From Psychrobacter immobilis (GTDB lineage Bacteria; Pseudomonadota; Gammaproteobacteria; Pseudomonadales; Moraxellaceae): a stretch of DNA of 64,000 nucleotides. Position 1 is the first letter of the stretch; every line of letters begins with the position of its first letter. The notes under the pieces were generated by a model. That model did not search any database. It was not told where the DNA came from and worked only from the letters and a program-made list of their open reading frames with translations. Shown here in pieces: positions 19,074 through 28,882 of the stretch. The position numbers and the translations under genes are program-made. Location of the stretch: positions 1 to 64,000 of the forward strand of contig NZ_CAJGZJ010000007.1 in NCBI RefSeq assembly GCF_904846225.1. Reading direction: 5' to 3'.

Positions 19074-19991
19074 CTAATAATTAGCTTTGATTTGCGCTTC
19101 AAAAAACTTGGTGGCAACATCATTATATAGATTACAGTAAACCTCTTCAATTTCAGGGTCAAGATTGAATTTCTCTTGAACTCCTTTTTGATTGTAGAGT
19201 GCGTCGTAAATCAAACCGTTGTATCTTACAGCGGCAATGATATTACCATCTTCGTCGGTATATCTAGCAGCTGGTAGTTCGTTATTGAGTCCAATATTTT
19301 CTTGAATGAGATTGGTGACGGTATTATTTTTTCTCTCATTAGCAATCCACTGCTCGATTGTCATGCTACCTTCATCATCGTCATTATCAAAAGTATAAAA
19401 GTCTTGCTCAGGTGTCTCTAAAATAATGTAGCACTGAGAGCCACTAGGGAAAGTAGCGTTAAAGCCATTAGGGAAATAATCTAAATCAGTGGCGATGCCT
19501 GTTTTAGCATTGCGTGGTTGCTTACCTACACCAGTAAGGTCAAGCGTCACAATGTTGTAAGTAGAGTTAATAGAGGCATTGTCTGACTGAACTCTTAGCT
19601 TAAATGTATCGCTATCAATAAAGCTGATTTTATAGAACTTACTATCGAACTTTTCAGGAACAGCAGCAAACACATTTTTGCCGATAAAGTATTCTAAATC
19701 AAGATCGTCGCTTCTACTATCTTGATAAGCAGTAGGTGAGCTTCCTACAACAGTAGAGATTGTTTGTACCAAGCCGTTATTGCTAAGTCTATAAGCAAGC
19801 TTACCCCAAGCCTCTTCATATTTATCATTAGACATGTCAGTAAAAGGATCAAAAGTTGCATAGTTCAACTCATTATTGACAATAGGGCCATCATTGTTGC
19901 CATTATCCGTGCCTGAGTCGTCATCGCCGCACCCTGTCAGTATTAAGGTACTTGCCAATACTATTCCTGTATAAAGCTTATTCATTTTCAT
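19074..19991 (-). CDS. hypothetical lipoprotein
   Basis: Probable lipoprotein of 305 residues with lipobox LTGC (Cys21), followed by an acidic, Asn/Gly/Asp-rich linker. Aspartates directly after the Cys could favour inner-membrane retention, although that rule is not firm outside enterics. The body is acidic with many Asn, Tyr and Phe residues, and I recognise no domain. It is followed by a strong terminator and preceded by a shared short motif. Function unknown. Confidence 0.7.
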   Translation of the reverse strand: MKMNKLYTGIVLASTLILTGCGDDDSGTDNGNNDGPIVNNELNYATFDPFTDMSNDKYEEAWGKLAYRLSNNGLVQTISTVVGSSPTAYQDSRSDDLDLEYFIGKNVFAAVPEKFDSKFYKISFIDSDTFKLRVQSDNASINSTYNIVTLDLTGVGKQPRNAKTGIATDLDYFPNGFNATFPSGSQCYIILETPEQDFYTFDNDDDEGSMTIEQWIANERKNNTVTNLIQENIGLNNELPAARYTDEDGNIIAAVRYNGLIYDALYNQKGVQEKFNLDPEIEEVYCNLYNDVATKFFEAQIKANY

Positions 19992-20238
19992 ATTGTTACC
20001 TTTAGTTAGATTGTAGTAATAATATGAGCATAGACAAAATTAGATGCTATTGCAAAACAAATATTTAGTATTAACAGTAAAGAGACAGTAGTATCGAGTT
20101 TTTATCGATATCCGTCTCCTATTTCAATAAAGGCGATATCAATATGGGTGGATTGGTTTAGTAAAACACAATTGCATAAAACGATTTCTATACTTTTAAG
20201 CACGGATATCAATAAAGTCATAATCAAATAACAACAAG

Positions 20239-21150
20239 TTAAAAGCGCAAATCATAAAGTCTATCTTTTAGTTTTGATGCGGTAAATTCTAAAAAAATCT
20301 TCATTTTTTGTGGCAAATACTTCCGAGTCTTGTGAAGCAAATGTATGGGTATTTCATCAGGTTCAAACTCATTTAATATGACTTTAAGATCGCCTTTATC
20401 TATCGCTGCTTTCACTTGGTAATGTAATTGTTGCGTGATGCCCACACCCTTTATAGCAGCCTGCACCGCTGAATCACTATCATTAACCGTCAGTCTTGGC
20501 AACATATCTATATGAGCGGTTAAACCAGAATCAGGGAACTTATAACGCCAATGCGAAGTAGTCATTGCTGTATCTAATGAGATGCAAGAGTGTTGCGTCA
20601 AATCATGAGGTGATTCAACGCTATGATGTTCAGATAAAAACGGTTGGCTTGCACATGTCACGATGCGCATACTGCCTACTTGAGTCGCTATCATCGTGCT
20701 ATCTGGCAACTTGCCTATTCTAATTGCCATATCTACGTCATCTTCGAAAAGATTAATATTTCTATCCGATAATAAAAGCTGCACGTTTATATTGGAATAC
20801 AGAGATAAAAACTCAATAATAATTGGCAGCACGTACAATCTACCAAACATAACGGGCGCGGTTATCACCAACTCTCCTCTTGGTTCTAAATACTCTCCTT
20901 TTACCTGACTTTCTGCCTCTTCAATCTGCTCCAATATTCGCTTACAGGCTTCTATATAATCGCTTCCAGCATCTGTCAAAGACAACTTTCTGGTGGTTCT
21001 ATGCAATAAACGAACACCCAGCTGATTTTCAAGTTCAGATATTTTTCTGCTTAACGTTGGCAGTGGCACGTTCAAGATTTTGCTCGCGGCAGAAAAACTA
21101 CCAACCTCCGCCACTTTGATTAACATAGACATTGCTTGCAACCGATCCAT
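20239..21150 (-). CDS. LysR-family transcriptional regulator
   Basis: Regulator of 303 residues. The N-terminus MDRLQAMSMLIKVAEVGSFSAASK is the usual LysR winged helix-turn-helix, followed by the linker helix and a periplasmic-binding-like effector domain. A longer in-frame start at 21219 adds 23 non-family residues; the ATG at 21150 matches the family. It is divergent from the VOC/GST pair, whose first gene starts 105 bp away, so it probably regulates that pair and itself. The effector is unknown. Confidence 0.92.
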   Translation of the reverse strand: MDRLQAMSMLIKVAEVGSFSAASKILNVPLPTLSRKISELENQLGVRLLHRTTRKLSLTDAGSDYIEACKRILEQIEEAESQVKGEYLEPRGELVITAPVMFGRLYVLPIIIEFLSLYSNINVQLLLSDRNINLFEDDVDMAIRIGKLPDSTMIATQVGSMRIVTCASQPFLSEHHSVESPHDLTQHSCISLDTAMTTSHWRYKFPDSGLTAHIDMLPRLTVNDSDSAVQAAIKGVGITQQLHYQVKAAIDKGDLKVILNEFEPDEIPIHLLHKTRKYLPQKMKIFLEFTASKLKDRLYDLRF

Positions 21151-21254
21151 CACTGTCTCATTTATTGAAAATATCATTATCGAATTTACAGTATTATCTT
21201 TTAAATAACAAAGTGCCATACTGATCCTGTTAAAATCAATGGGAGAAATATCTT

Positions 21255-21701
21255 ATGAATACCTTATCTCAGGCAAATTCACAGATTGCGATTGCCTACG
21301 ATCATGTGGGCATCAGAGTCAGTAATAGACAAGAAGCGCTGACATTTTATGAGCGTCTTGGATTCAAAGAAACCTATCGCATACCTGAAGGCGAGGCCAA
21401 TGAAATGGTCACATCAGCTGGCGTACGAATCAATCTTATTTTTAATGGCGCAAAGACAAAAAACCAAAAAAACCTGTTACTTGACGAACCGATTAAAAGA
21501 CCAGGCATGACTCATCCAGCCTTTATTATTCATGACATAACGGCATTTCAAAGCTGGCTAGTTAAAGAAGGAATAGAAGTCACAGAAGGCCCTAAAAAAC
21601 TCGGTCCAAGAAGGATTGCTTTATTCATCCGTGATCCTGATGGCAACGTACTTGAATTCAACCAACTACTCTCTGAGGAACAAAACCATGAAACTATATA
21701 A
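21255..21701 (+). CDS. VOC-family (glyoxalase/bleomycin-resistance fold) protein
   Basis: Small metalloenzyme-like protein of 148 residues with two beta-alpha-beta-beta-beta modules of the vicinal oxygen chelate fold. The first has YDHVGIRVSNRQEALTFYERLGF; the second ends IRDPDGNVLEFNQ. Candidate metal ligands are His in DHVG, Glu in LEF and His in THPAF. The gene overlaps the GST gene by 14 bases, so the two form one unit divergent from the LysR gene. A detoxification role with glutathione is inferred from context. Confidence 0.88.
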   Translation: MNTLSQANSQIAIAYDHVGIRVSNRQEALTFYERLGFKETYRIPEGEANEMVTSAGVRINLIFNGAKTKNQKNLLLDEPIKRPGMTHPAFIIHDITAFQSWLVKEGIEVTEGPKKLGPRRIALFIRDPDGNVLEFNQLLSEEQNHETI

Positions 21702-22281
21702 TTTAGATCTATCGGGAAACTGTTATAAGGTAAGGCTATTTGCCTCGTTTATCGATATTCCTTTGACGATTGTGCCTGTTGATTTTATGAACGGTGAACA
21801 AAAAACAGATGCATTTCTCCAATTAAATCCTTGGGGAGAAATTCCTGTTTTAGAAGATGGTGATGTTTTATTAAGAGATTCACAAGCTATATTGGTCTAT
21901 TTGGCCAATAAGTATGGCGGTGAAGCATGGTGGCCGAGCGAAGCACACTTGCAAGCAGATGTGATGCAGTGGTTATCTACCGCCTCTAATGAGATCAAAC
22001 ATGGTGTCGGTGCAGCACGTTTGATTAAAAAATTCGGTTTGGACAGTGATTGGACGCAAGCCTCAGAGCATGCACATAAAACACTAACCTTGATAGACAA
22101 TCACCTTGGTGAACATCACTGGCTAGCTGCCAGCCGTCCTACTATTGCTGACTGTGCCGTTTATCCCTACATCTCAATTGCACATGAAGGCGATATTGAC
22201 ATAAACAGCTATAGCAATATTCAGTCATGGATGACTCGCCTACAACAACTACCGAACTATATATCTATGCCTGGTAACTGA
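21688..22281 (+). CDS. glutathione S-transferase
   Basis: Cytoplasmic glutathione transferase of 197 residues. The N-terminal thioredoxin-like domain has LSGNCYKVRLFASFIDIP, the conserved cis-Pro in GEIPVLEDGD, and RDSQAILVYLA. An all-helical C-terminal domain ends with TIADCAVYPYISIA. The ATG at 21688 has GAGGAA upstream and begins with the expected MKLYNLDLSGN; earlier in-frame starts overlap the VOC gene heavily. It is coupled to the VOC gene and likely controlled by the divergent LysR protein. Confidence 0.9.
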   Translation: MKLYNLDLSGNCYKVRLFASFIDIPLTIVPVDFMNGEQKTDAFLQLNPWGEIPVLEDGDVLLRDSQAILVYLANKYGGEAWWPSEAHLQADVMQWLSTASNEIKHGVGAARLIKKFGLDSDWTQASEHAHKTLTLIDNHLGEHHWLAASRPTIADCAVYPYISIAHEGDIDINSYSNIQSWMTRLQQLPNYISMPGN

Positions 22282-22331
22282 TTTTGCTCGCCTAGGGATA
22301 AAAGCTAATATTAGGCGCTATTGATAGTGCG

Positions 22332-22636
22332 TCAATAACGTAGTGATGAAAAATATTGGGTAGGCGATTTACCTAAGGATTTTTTGAACATGGTGATGAA
22401 TGCATTAACAGAGTCATATCCCAAAATGCCAGCACGTTTTGCACAGATTGCCACTCTGCCAGCTTGCTCAGTGCAATCATCAGATGCAGCTGCTGACGCC
22501 AGCGTCCGAAGCTCAGTCCCGTATCGCTTTTCACGAGTCTGGCCAGTGATCGTTCGCTTGCTTGTAAGCTGCTTTGCCCATTGGCGCAGTGTGGTACGGC
22601 GGCGTGCCTTAGTATCATGGTCGAATGTTCAAGCAC
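22332..22636 (-). pseudogene. AraC-family regulator remnant (truncated and frameshifted)
   Basis: The open frame from 22636 carries an AraC-type C-terminal helix-turn-helix segment (ASERSLARLVKSDTGLSFGRW) and then loses the family pattern at about 22445. A one-base shift restores it: the next frame reads GILGYDSVNAFITMFKKSLG and ends at a stop at 22332. The N-terminal cupin or sensor domain (~150 residues) is absent; a stop codon lies just upstream of the GTG at 22636. So it is both 5'-truncated and frameshifted. It lies next to the alcohol dehydrogenase gene, which it may once have regulated. Confidence 0.75.
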
Positions 22637-22660
22637 CCCCTAAGGTAAAACTTAAATTTA

Positions 22661-23851
22661 TTAGCGTGGCGAAACCTCATCTGAACGGCTTTGTGTCCAT
22701 AATAATGTATAAAGTTGAATCATCTCTTCTAAGCTTGGGATTCGAGGATTATTATTAGGCGATCCTGAGGCGAATGCCTGTTCACACATAGTATTGATCA
22801 ATTCATCAAAATCGGTTTTTTGAACACCAAATTGTGACAATGTCGGCACTTTGAGTTCGTTATTAAGATTTTTTAGATACGTAATCAAATTGATATTGGC
22901 TTGGCCGTCTGTTTCGCTGAATTCAGCAACGCCTAAAGCACGCGCACAGTCTGCATAACGATCAGGCATACTGGATATACCAAACTCAGTAATCGTTGGC
23001 AATAACATCGCATTGGATAAACCATGTGGTACGTGAAAAAAAGCGCCAATGGGTCGACTCATGCCATGCACCAAGGCGACAGATGAATTGCAAAATGCAA
23101 TGCCAGCTAAGGTAGAACCTAACATCATGGCTTCACGGGCTGCCTCGTCTTCACCATTATGATAAGCAGTTTGTAAATTTGGCCCAATCAAACGTAATGC
23201 TGCTAAAGCTTGTTGATCACTATAAGCATTACGTTTTTGACTAACATAAGCCTCAATGGCATGAGTCATTGCATCGATACCCGTATCAGCAGTGGTTCGA
23301 GGCGGTACACTCATCGTGAGGCTATAATCAATAATCGCTGCAACTGGCATAAATCCCATACCAACACACAATAATTTTTCGTTATTTGTCTCATCAGTAA
23401 TAATAGTAAATTTGGTCACCTCTGACCCTGTTCCTGCGGTAGTAGGAATGGCAATAATAGGTAAACCTGCTTCATTGACTTGACGCGGAAACTTATAGTC
23501 GTTAATAACGCCGCCAAACTTGCCTAAAATTGAAATGGCTTTTGCACTATCGATAGGGCTGCCCCCACCTAAGGCAATTAAGCCATCATAGTCTTGATGC
23601 TGTACTTGAAGCACTCCTGACTCGATAGAGCTTTCAGTCGGTTCGGGCATAGTATCTGAGAATACGTCAGCAATGATTTGAACGTCACGCAAAATGGCTT
23701 GTAATTTCTCTACATAGCCCAGTTTCACCATCATTTTATCGGTAATGATGAGTGGCTTTTTGATACCTAAGCTATCCAATATCGTTGGCAGCTTTTGACA
23801 CGCATCGTGGCCGACCTCCATGATTCTTGGCAATAGAATACTATGTGACAT
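22661..23851 (-). CDS. iron-containing alcohol dehydrogenase
   Basis: Group III metal-dependent alcohol dehydrogenase (396 residues). The NAD-binding GGGSPIDSAKA loop lies near residue 95, TAGTGSEVT near 140, and GIDAMTHAIEAYVS supplies a metal-binding His. A second His lies in HGMSRPIG/HVPHGLSNAM. The length is typical of the family (380-390). The ATG follows AAGGATAGG. It probably interconverts an alcohol and aldehyde with NAD; the substrate cannot be assigned. It is monocistronic with a degraded regulator downstream. Confidence 0.9.
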   Translation of the reverse strand: MSHSILLPRIMEVGHDACQKLPTILDSLGIKKPLIITDKMMVKLGYVEKLQAILRDVQIIADVFSDTMPEPTESSIESGVLQVQHQDYDGLIALGGGSPIDSAKAISILGKFGGVINDYKFPRQVNEAGLPIIAIPTTAGTGSEVTKFTIITDETNNEKLLCVGMGFMPVAAIIDYSLTMSVPPRTTADTGIDAMTHAIEAYVSQKRNAYSDQQALAALRLIGPNLQTAYHNGEDEAAREAMMLGSTLAGIAFCNSSVALVHGMSRPIGAFFHVPHGLSNAMLLPTITEFGISSMPDRYADCARALGVAEFSETDGQANINLITYLKNLNNELKVPTLSQFGVQKTDFDELINTMCEQAFASGSPNNNPRIPSLEEMIQLYTLLWTQSRSDEVSPR

Positions 23852-24532
23852 ATTTACCTATCCTTGTGTTAATCACTATGTGTTTAATACTTTGCTAAAA
23901 CGAGCCCATGAATGTACCTAAGGTAATGACTGCTATGAAAGTTGATACGCTTAGAGATACGTAAAATGACACTGTGTCCATGATGAGCCAAGTGCGTTAG
24001 CAAGCCTAACGATGATCAGACGGTAATAAACTTATCGTATGCATTTCTTGTACTACATATAGAATTTAACTACTAATTTGGTATAACGAGATAACGCGTA
24101 TTGTTATATTAAATTAGCAGGATGTTTTTGTAATAACAAGTCTCAGACGAACAAATATTATCATTGTTACTATCAATGATATTCGATGTCATATGTTTAA
24201 AAGGCTACGAAGCTATGATTCATATTAATACGGAGCTATGATTCATATTAAAAAGGAAGGACCGAATATTGAGTGGGTTTTGAAGATAATGGCGTTTTTA
24301 TCAAAATCGTGAAAAGCAAAAAATTATAAGCAACTGCTTAGTAGGTGTCCTAAATTAGTTGACCACTATAACTACTGTATTTATCTGGACGAGAAGGGAT
24401 GCATAGGATTGAACAAGGATGTTTCGGACAGCAGAAAATGATAAGCATAGACTGAAAGTCTTACTATTAAAGGTTTTAAGGGTTGTTTAGGATAGGATGG
24501 GACAGATATGGAAAACAGGGAATAACTAAGAT
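23852..24532. other. 680-bp intergenic region
   Basis: No supported gene. A 23-bp direct repeat (24211 and 24234, AGCTATGATTCATATTAA) occurs in tandem. At 24343-24368 a stretch reading TAGGTGTCCTAAATTAGTTG resembles an insertion-sequence end, but no transposase is present. The presumed promoter of the dehydrogenase gene lies at the left side. Confidence 0.4.
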
Positions 24533-24623
24533 TGGCGGTGAAGGAGGGATTCGAACCCTCGATACGCTATTAACGCATACACACTTTCCAGGCGTGCGGT
24601 TTCAGCCACTCACCCACTTCACC
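24533..24623 (-). tRNA. tRNA-Ser (anticodon GGA)
   Basis: A 91-nt class II tRNA on the minus strand with a long variable arm. The acceptor GGTGAAG pairs with CTTCACC, then discriminator G and an encoded CCA. The loop CTGGAAA gives anticodon GGA. It stands alone. Confidence 0.96.
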
Positions 24624-24751
24624 ATTTTTAGACGGCTCAGTATAGCGGATACGAATTAAAATGTCACGACCTGTACCTTATCTTTATTTATTTATAAACG
24701 CCTGCTACGATAGCGTATACATAACGACAAGCATAGATGGTTGAAAGTTGA

Positions 24752-25642
24752 ATGATAAGTTTTAGCAGGATTCAATACAGTCTTAAAAATATCATAATAA
24801 TGATAGCGATGACTGTCATAAGTAGCACCTCGGCAAATGCTGATGACTTTACCCAGTGTAGCCAGTCTTTTTATGGTGGTATCTACCCTGAATTTACAAA
24901 CGCTAAATTAAGTAATAACACGCAAGCATTATGCATGGAAGGTTTTGCGATTATGTATTCGGGTGTGTCGCGTACACCGCTATGGTCGGCAGAATACTTG
25001 GATCGCAAACGTTTACAACAAGCCAAGCAGATAGACCGTGAGGACAGCTTTCATGAAGAAAGCAGACTACCAAAATCAGCGCGCGCTTCCTTGTCCGACT
25101 ATTCAGGCTCTGGTTATGATCGCGGGCACATAGCGCCCAATGGTGATATGGCAACGCGCAGCCAGCAGTATGACAGCTTTAGTTTGGCCAACATTGCCCC
25201 GCAGTCACCACGTAATAATCGCTATATTTGGCGCAATATTGAATCGGCGACGCGCTACCTAACCCAGCAGTATGGTGAAGTTTATGCCGTTACGGGCGTG
25301 GCATTTACAGGTAAAAAAACCAAGCAACTGGCAGATCGAGTGCTCGTACCCAGTCATTTTTTCAAAGCCGTTTATATCCCAGCGATCAATCAAGCGGGTG
25401 TTTATTACGCACCAAATGATGAATCAGAACGCATAGATATCATCAGTGTTGATGCGTTAGCGGCCGAAATTGGTATTGATGTTTTACCTGTGTTGGATGC
25501 CAAAGCCAAAACACAGGCATTTGATTTACCGCTAAAGGCAGGTGAGAGTTCAGAGATACCGGATGCGCCGACAGAAGAACCTGATTGGATGGTATTTGTT
25601 TGGGCGATTTTTGAATGGTTAATGACGCAACTAAAAGCATAA
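24752..25642 (+). CDS. secreted DNA/RNA non-specific endonuclease
   Basis: Exported beta-beta-alpha-metal nuclease of the NucA/EndA family (296 residues). A signal peptide with a hydrophobic core (about 12-25) and cleavage near ANA-DD is followed by the nuclease domain. The active-site motif DRGHIAPNGDM has its catalytic His near residue 126, and an Asn/Arg metal-binding helix (SPRNNRYIWRNIE) follows. The C-terminus has an extra ~50 residues ending in a hydrophobic Trp/Phe-rich stretch (MVFVWAIFEWLM), possibly a membrane tether. A nutritional or self-DNA-processing role is likely. Confidence 0.9.
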   Translation: MISFSRIQYSLKNIIIMIAMTVISSTSANADDFTQCSQSFYGGIYPEFTNAKLSNNTQALCMEGFAIMYSGVSRTPLWSAEYLDRKRLQQAKQIDREDSFHEESRLPKSARASLSDYSGSGYDRGHIAPNGDMATRSQQYDSFSLANIAPQSPRNNRYIWRNIESATRYLTQQYGEVYAVTGVAFTGKKTKQLADRVLVPSHFFKAVYIPAINQAGVYYAPNDESERIDIISVDALAAEIGIDVLPVLDAKAKTQAFDLPLKAGESSEIPDAPTEEPDWMVFVWAIFEWLMTQLKA

Positions 25643-25729
25643 AATCCTAATAGGTAAAATTATAAATGCAGTTAAAAGCGCTCAATTTGGGAAGTTACGT
25701 ACGATGCTATCAATAAAAAGGATGACCAA

Positions 25730-25993
25730 ATGATTGAACCATTTGCCAATAATCACCAAAGCATGCAGATAGGTGAACTTGTCATTGAGAACCAAGAAGA
25801 CAAAATAATTATCTATGGTGATATCGAAATTACGCTAGACGAAGCAGGATATCAGCAAGCCCAGCAATTACAGATGTTGGCAACCAAAATTACACAAGCT
25901 TTTGAAACTCATAGCCTGTACAGTAACAATGAAGCCAAGTCAAAAGAAAAGGATGACCAATCGGGTAAGGATATCGACAATCCTTTCCTGTAA
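25730..25993 (+). CDS. small hypothetical protein
   Basis: An 87-residue acidic protein with no signal peptide. A beta-rich N-terminal half (LVIENQEDKIIIYGDIEI) is followed by a Gln-rich helix and a charged tail. AAGGAT lies nine bases upstream of the ATG. It lies 87 bp after the nuclease gene on the same strand and could be cotranscribed with it. I do not recognise the family. Confidence 0.6.
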   Translation: MIEPFANNHQSMQIGELVIENQEDKIIIYGDIEITLDEAGYQQAQQLQMLATKITQAFETHSLYSNNEAKSKEKDDQSGKDIDNPFL

Positions 25994-26254
25994 CTCTTTG
26001 ATATAGTTTTATTTTTGTAGAAATAGCAAAGTGCAAAAAAATTACTAGGCAAAGTCTAAAAATTGCTTATAATGAATTAAGACATCGCTTATGTTGCTCA
26101 AGTCTTTAAACAAAATCTTATAAGCAATTGTAGTAATAGCTTTCTAGATAGCACAAGAGCGCGTTGCTTGTAACAAGAGATTCTAGCAAAGGATAAGCGT
26201 AGAACATCAGAAACATAATGTTTCGAGTAATCATTGTATGAAGGGAGTCAATCT

Positions 26255-26638
26255 ATGAAATTATTTACGAGAGCCACTTTAGCCGTTGTCGGTATCAGTG
26301 TAGCCAGTATGGCATTCGCCGCTGATCCATTAGCCAATACGACTTGGCAGACGTTTGATGAAGGTCAGCCAAAAGGCGTGGTGAAAATCACTGAGTCCAA
26401 CGGCGTGCTAACCGGTAAGCTTATTAGTACTGCTACCGAAAAAGGCAAAAAATATGTCGGTATGACCATTATCAAAGGTTTGAAAGCGGATGGTGGTGGT
26501 AAGTACAGTGGTGGTACGATCACTGATCCTGAAAAAGGTAAAGACTATCGTATGACTGCCAACCTAAGTGGTAATACATTCAAGTTAAAAGGCTATATCG
26601 GTCCATTCTCACGTAGTCAAGAATGGAAAAAGAAATAA
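26255..26638 (+). CDS. DUF2147-family secreted protein
   Basis: Exported protein of 127 residues with a signal peptide cleaved near AFA-ADP. The body matches DUF2147 in layout: an early W (NTTWQTFD), a GVVKI strand, a central LKADGGGKYSGGTITDPEKGKDY segment and a closing LKGYIGPFSRSQEW. The ATG at 26255 has AAGGGAG upstream. It ends at a terminator shared with the convergent amtB. Its molecular function is not established. Confidence 0.85.
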   Translation: MKLFTRATLAVVGISVASMAFAADPLANTTWQTFDEGQPKGVVKITESNGVLTGKLISTATEKGKKYVGMTIIKGLKADGGGKYSGGTITDPEKGKDYRMTANLSGNTFKLKGYIGPFSRSQEWKKK

Positions 26639-26671
26639 GTTTATCTTTTATTTTTAGCTTTATGATGAAAA

Positions 26672-26709
26672 AAAATCCCGCATTACCGAAAGGTTTTGCG
26701 GGATTTTTA
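26672..26709. terminator. bidirectional terminator between DUF2147 gene and amtB
   Basis: A stem of AAAAATCCCGCA with TGCGGGATTTTT is flanked by A and T runs and lies between two convergent genes. Confidence 0.9.
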
Positions 26710-26739
26710 GTGTAGCTGTTTAAGCGGAAATCAATCCGT

Positions 26740-28002
26740 TTATCTTACAAACTCTGGATAAGCTTCCATACCACATTCCGCGATATCTCCACCTTCATAT
26801 TCATCTTCTTCTGAGATACGTATACCAATAACAAGTTTGATAATTGACCAAACGATTAAGCTGGCAATGAATACCCAAGCAAAAATAGTAGCGGCACCAG
26901 CAAGCTGACCTAAGAATGTCACTGCTGGATTGGTAATCGGTACGATGAGTAGACCGAACAGACCGACCACACCATGAACTGAAATCGCTCCAACTGGATC
27001 ATCTATTTTTATTTTGTCTAATGCCAGAATAGAAAGCACCACGATAACACCAGCGACCAGACCAAAAAGTGTCGCTTGCAACGCAGATGGAGTCGAGGGT
27101 TCAGCAGTAATAGCAACCAGTCCTGCTAGTGCACCATTTAGGAGCATCGTTAAATCAGCTTTGCCAAAGATAAGGCGGGCGATTAATAAAGCGCCAATAG
27201 CACCGCCAGCCGCCGCCGCATTAGTATTCAAAAAGACCATGGCAACTGAATTGGCGCTAGCAATATCACCAAGCTTTAGCACTGAGCCACCATTAAAACC
27301 GAACCAGCCCATCCACAATATGAGCGTACCAAGCGCTGCTAGTGGCAAATTTGCCCCTTGAATAGCGCGTATTTCACCTTTAGGGCCATACTTACCCTTA
27401 CGTGCGCCCAATAGTAGTACGCCTGCCAAGGCCGCTGATGCCCCTGCCATGTGTACAATACCAGAACCTGCAAAATCAGAAAATCCTAAATCACCGAGAT
27501 TAAATAAGCCAAAGACATCATTACCGCCCCAAGTCCAGCTCCCTTCTAATGGATAAATGAACCCAGTCATGACCACGGCAAATAATAAAAATGACCACAG
27601 TTTCATGCGCTCAGCTACAGCTCCTGAGACGATTGACATGCAGGTTGCGACAAACACCACTTGGAAGAAAAAATCAGACGCAGCGGAATAGACAGAATCG
27701 CCGCCAAAACCATTTTCAGCTGATTTGGCTAACGCATCTTTTACCACGCTTTCACCGCCTGCAATACCACTCAAAAAGAAATCGCCACCATACATGATGG
27801 CATAGCCGCAGATCATGTACATGATAGATGCAGTCGCAAAAAGTGCGATATTTTTGGTTAAAATCTCAACCGTATTTTTTGAACGGACAAGACCCGCTTC
27901 TAACATGGTAAAGCCCGCTGCCATCCACATGACTAGCGCTCCACATATTAAAAAATAAAATGTATCAAGTGCGTACTGAAGCTCGAAGATTTGATTTTGC
28001 AT
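26740..28002 (-). CDS. amtB: ammonium transporter
   Basis: Inner-membrane ammonium channel of the Amt family (420 residues, about eleven helices). Family signatures include FTMLEAGLVRSKN near residues 31-43, the DFAGSGIVHMAG segment with the first pore His, and AISVHGVVGLFG with the second. It begins directly with the first membrane helix; no cleavable signal is evident. The short acidic C-terminal tail fits regulation by PII. It lies 78 bp downstream of glnK on the same strand, the classic glnK-amtB arrangement. Confidence 0.95.
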   Translation of the reverse strand: MQNQIFELQYALDTFYFLICGALVMWMAAGFTMLEAGLVRSKNTVEILTKNIALFATASIMYMICGYAIMYGGDFFLSGIAGGESVVKDALAKSAENGFGGDSVYSAASDFFFQVVFVATCMSIVSGAVAERMKLWSFLLFAVVMTGFIYPLEGSWTWGGNDVFGLFNLGDLGFSDFAGSGIVHMAGASAALAGVLLLGARKGKYGPKGEIRAIQGANLPLAALGTLILWMGWFGFNGGSVLKLGDIASANSVAMVFLNTNAAAAGGAIGALLIARLIFGKADLTMLLNGALAGLVAITAEPSTPSALQATLFGLVAGVIVVLSILALDKIKIDDPVGAISVHGVVGLFGLLIVPITNPAVTFLGQLAGAATIFAWVFIASLIVWSIIKLVIGIRISEEDEYEGGDIAECGMEAYPEFVR

Positions 28003-28080
28003 ATTAATTCCCCCTTGAATTGATGCAATACAGCTATCGGTATAATCTATAAGTCTGTGCTCATAATTTGGCTTGGCGCT

Positions 28081-28882
<802 letters not shown>

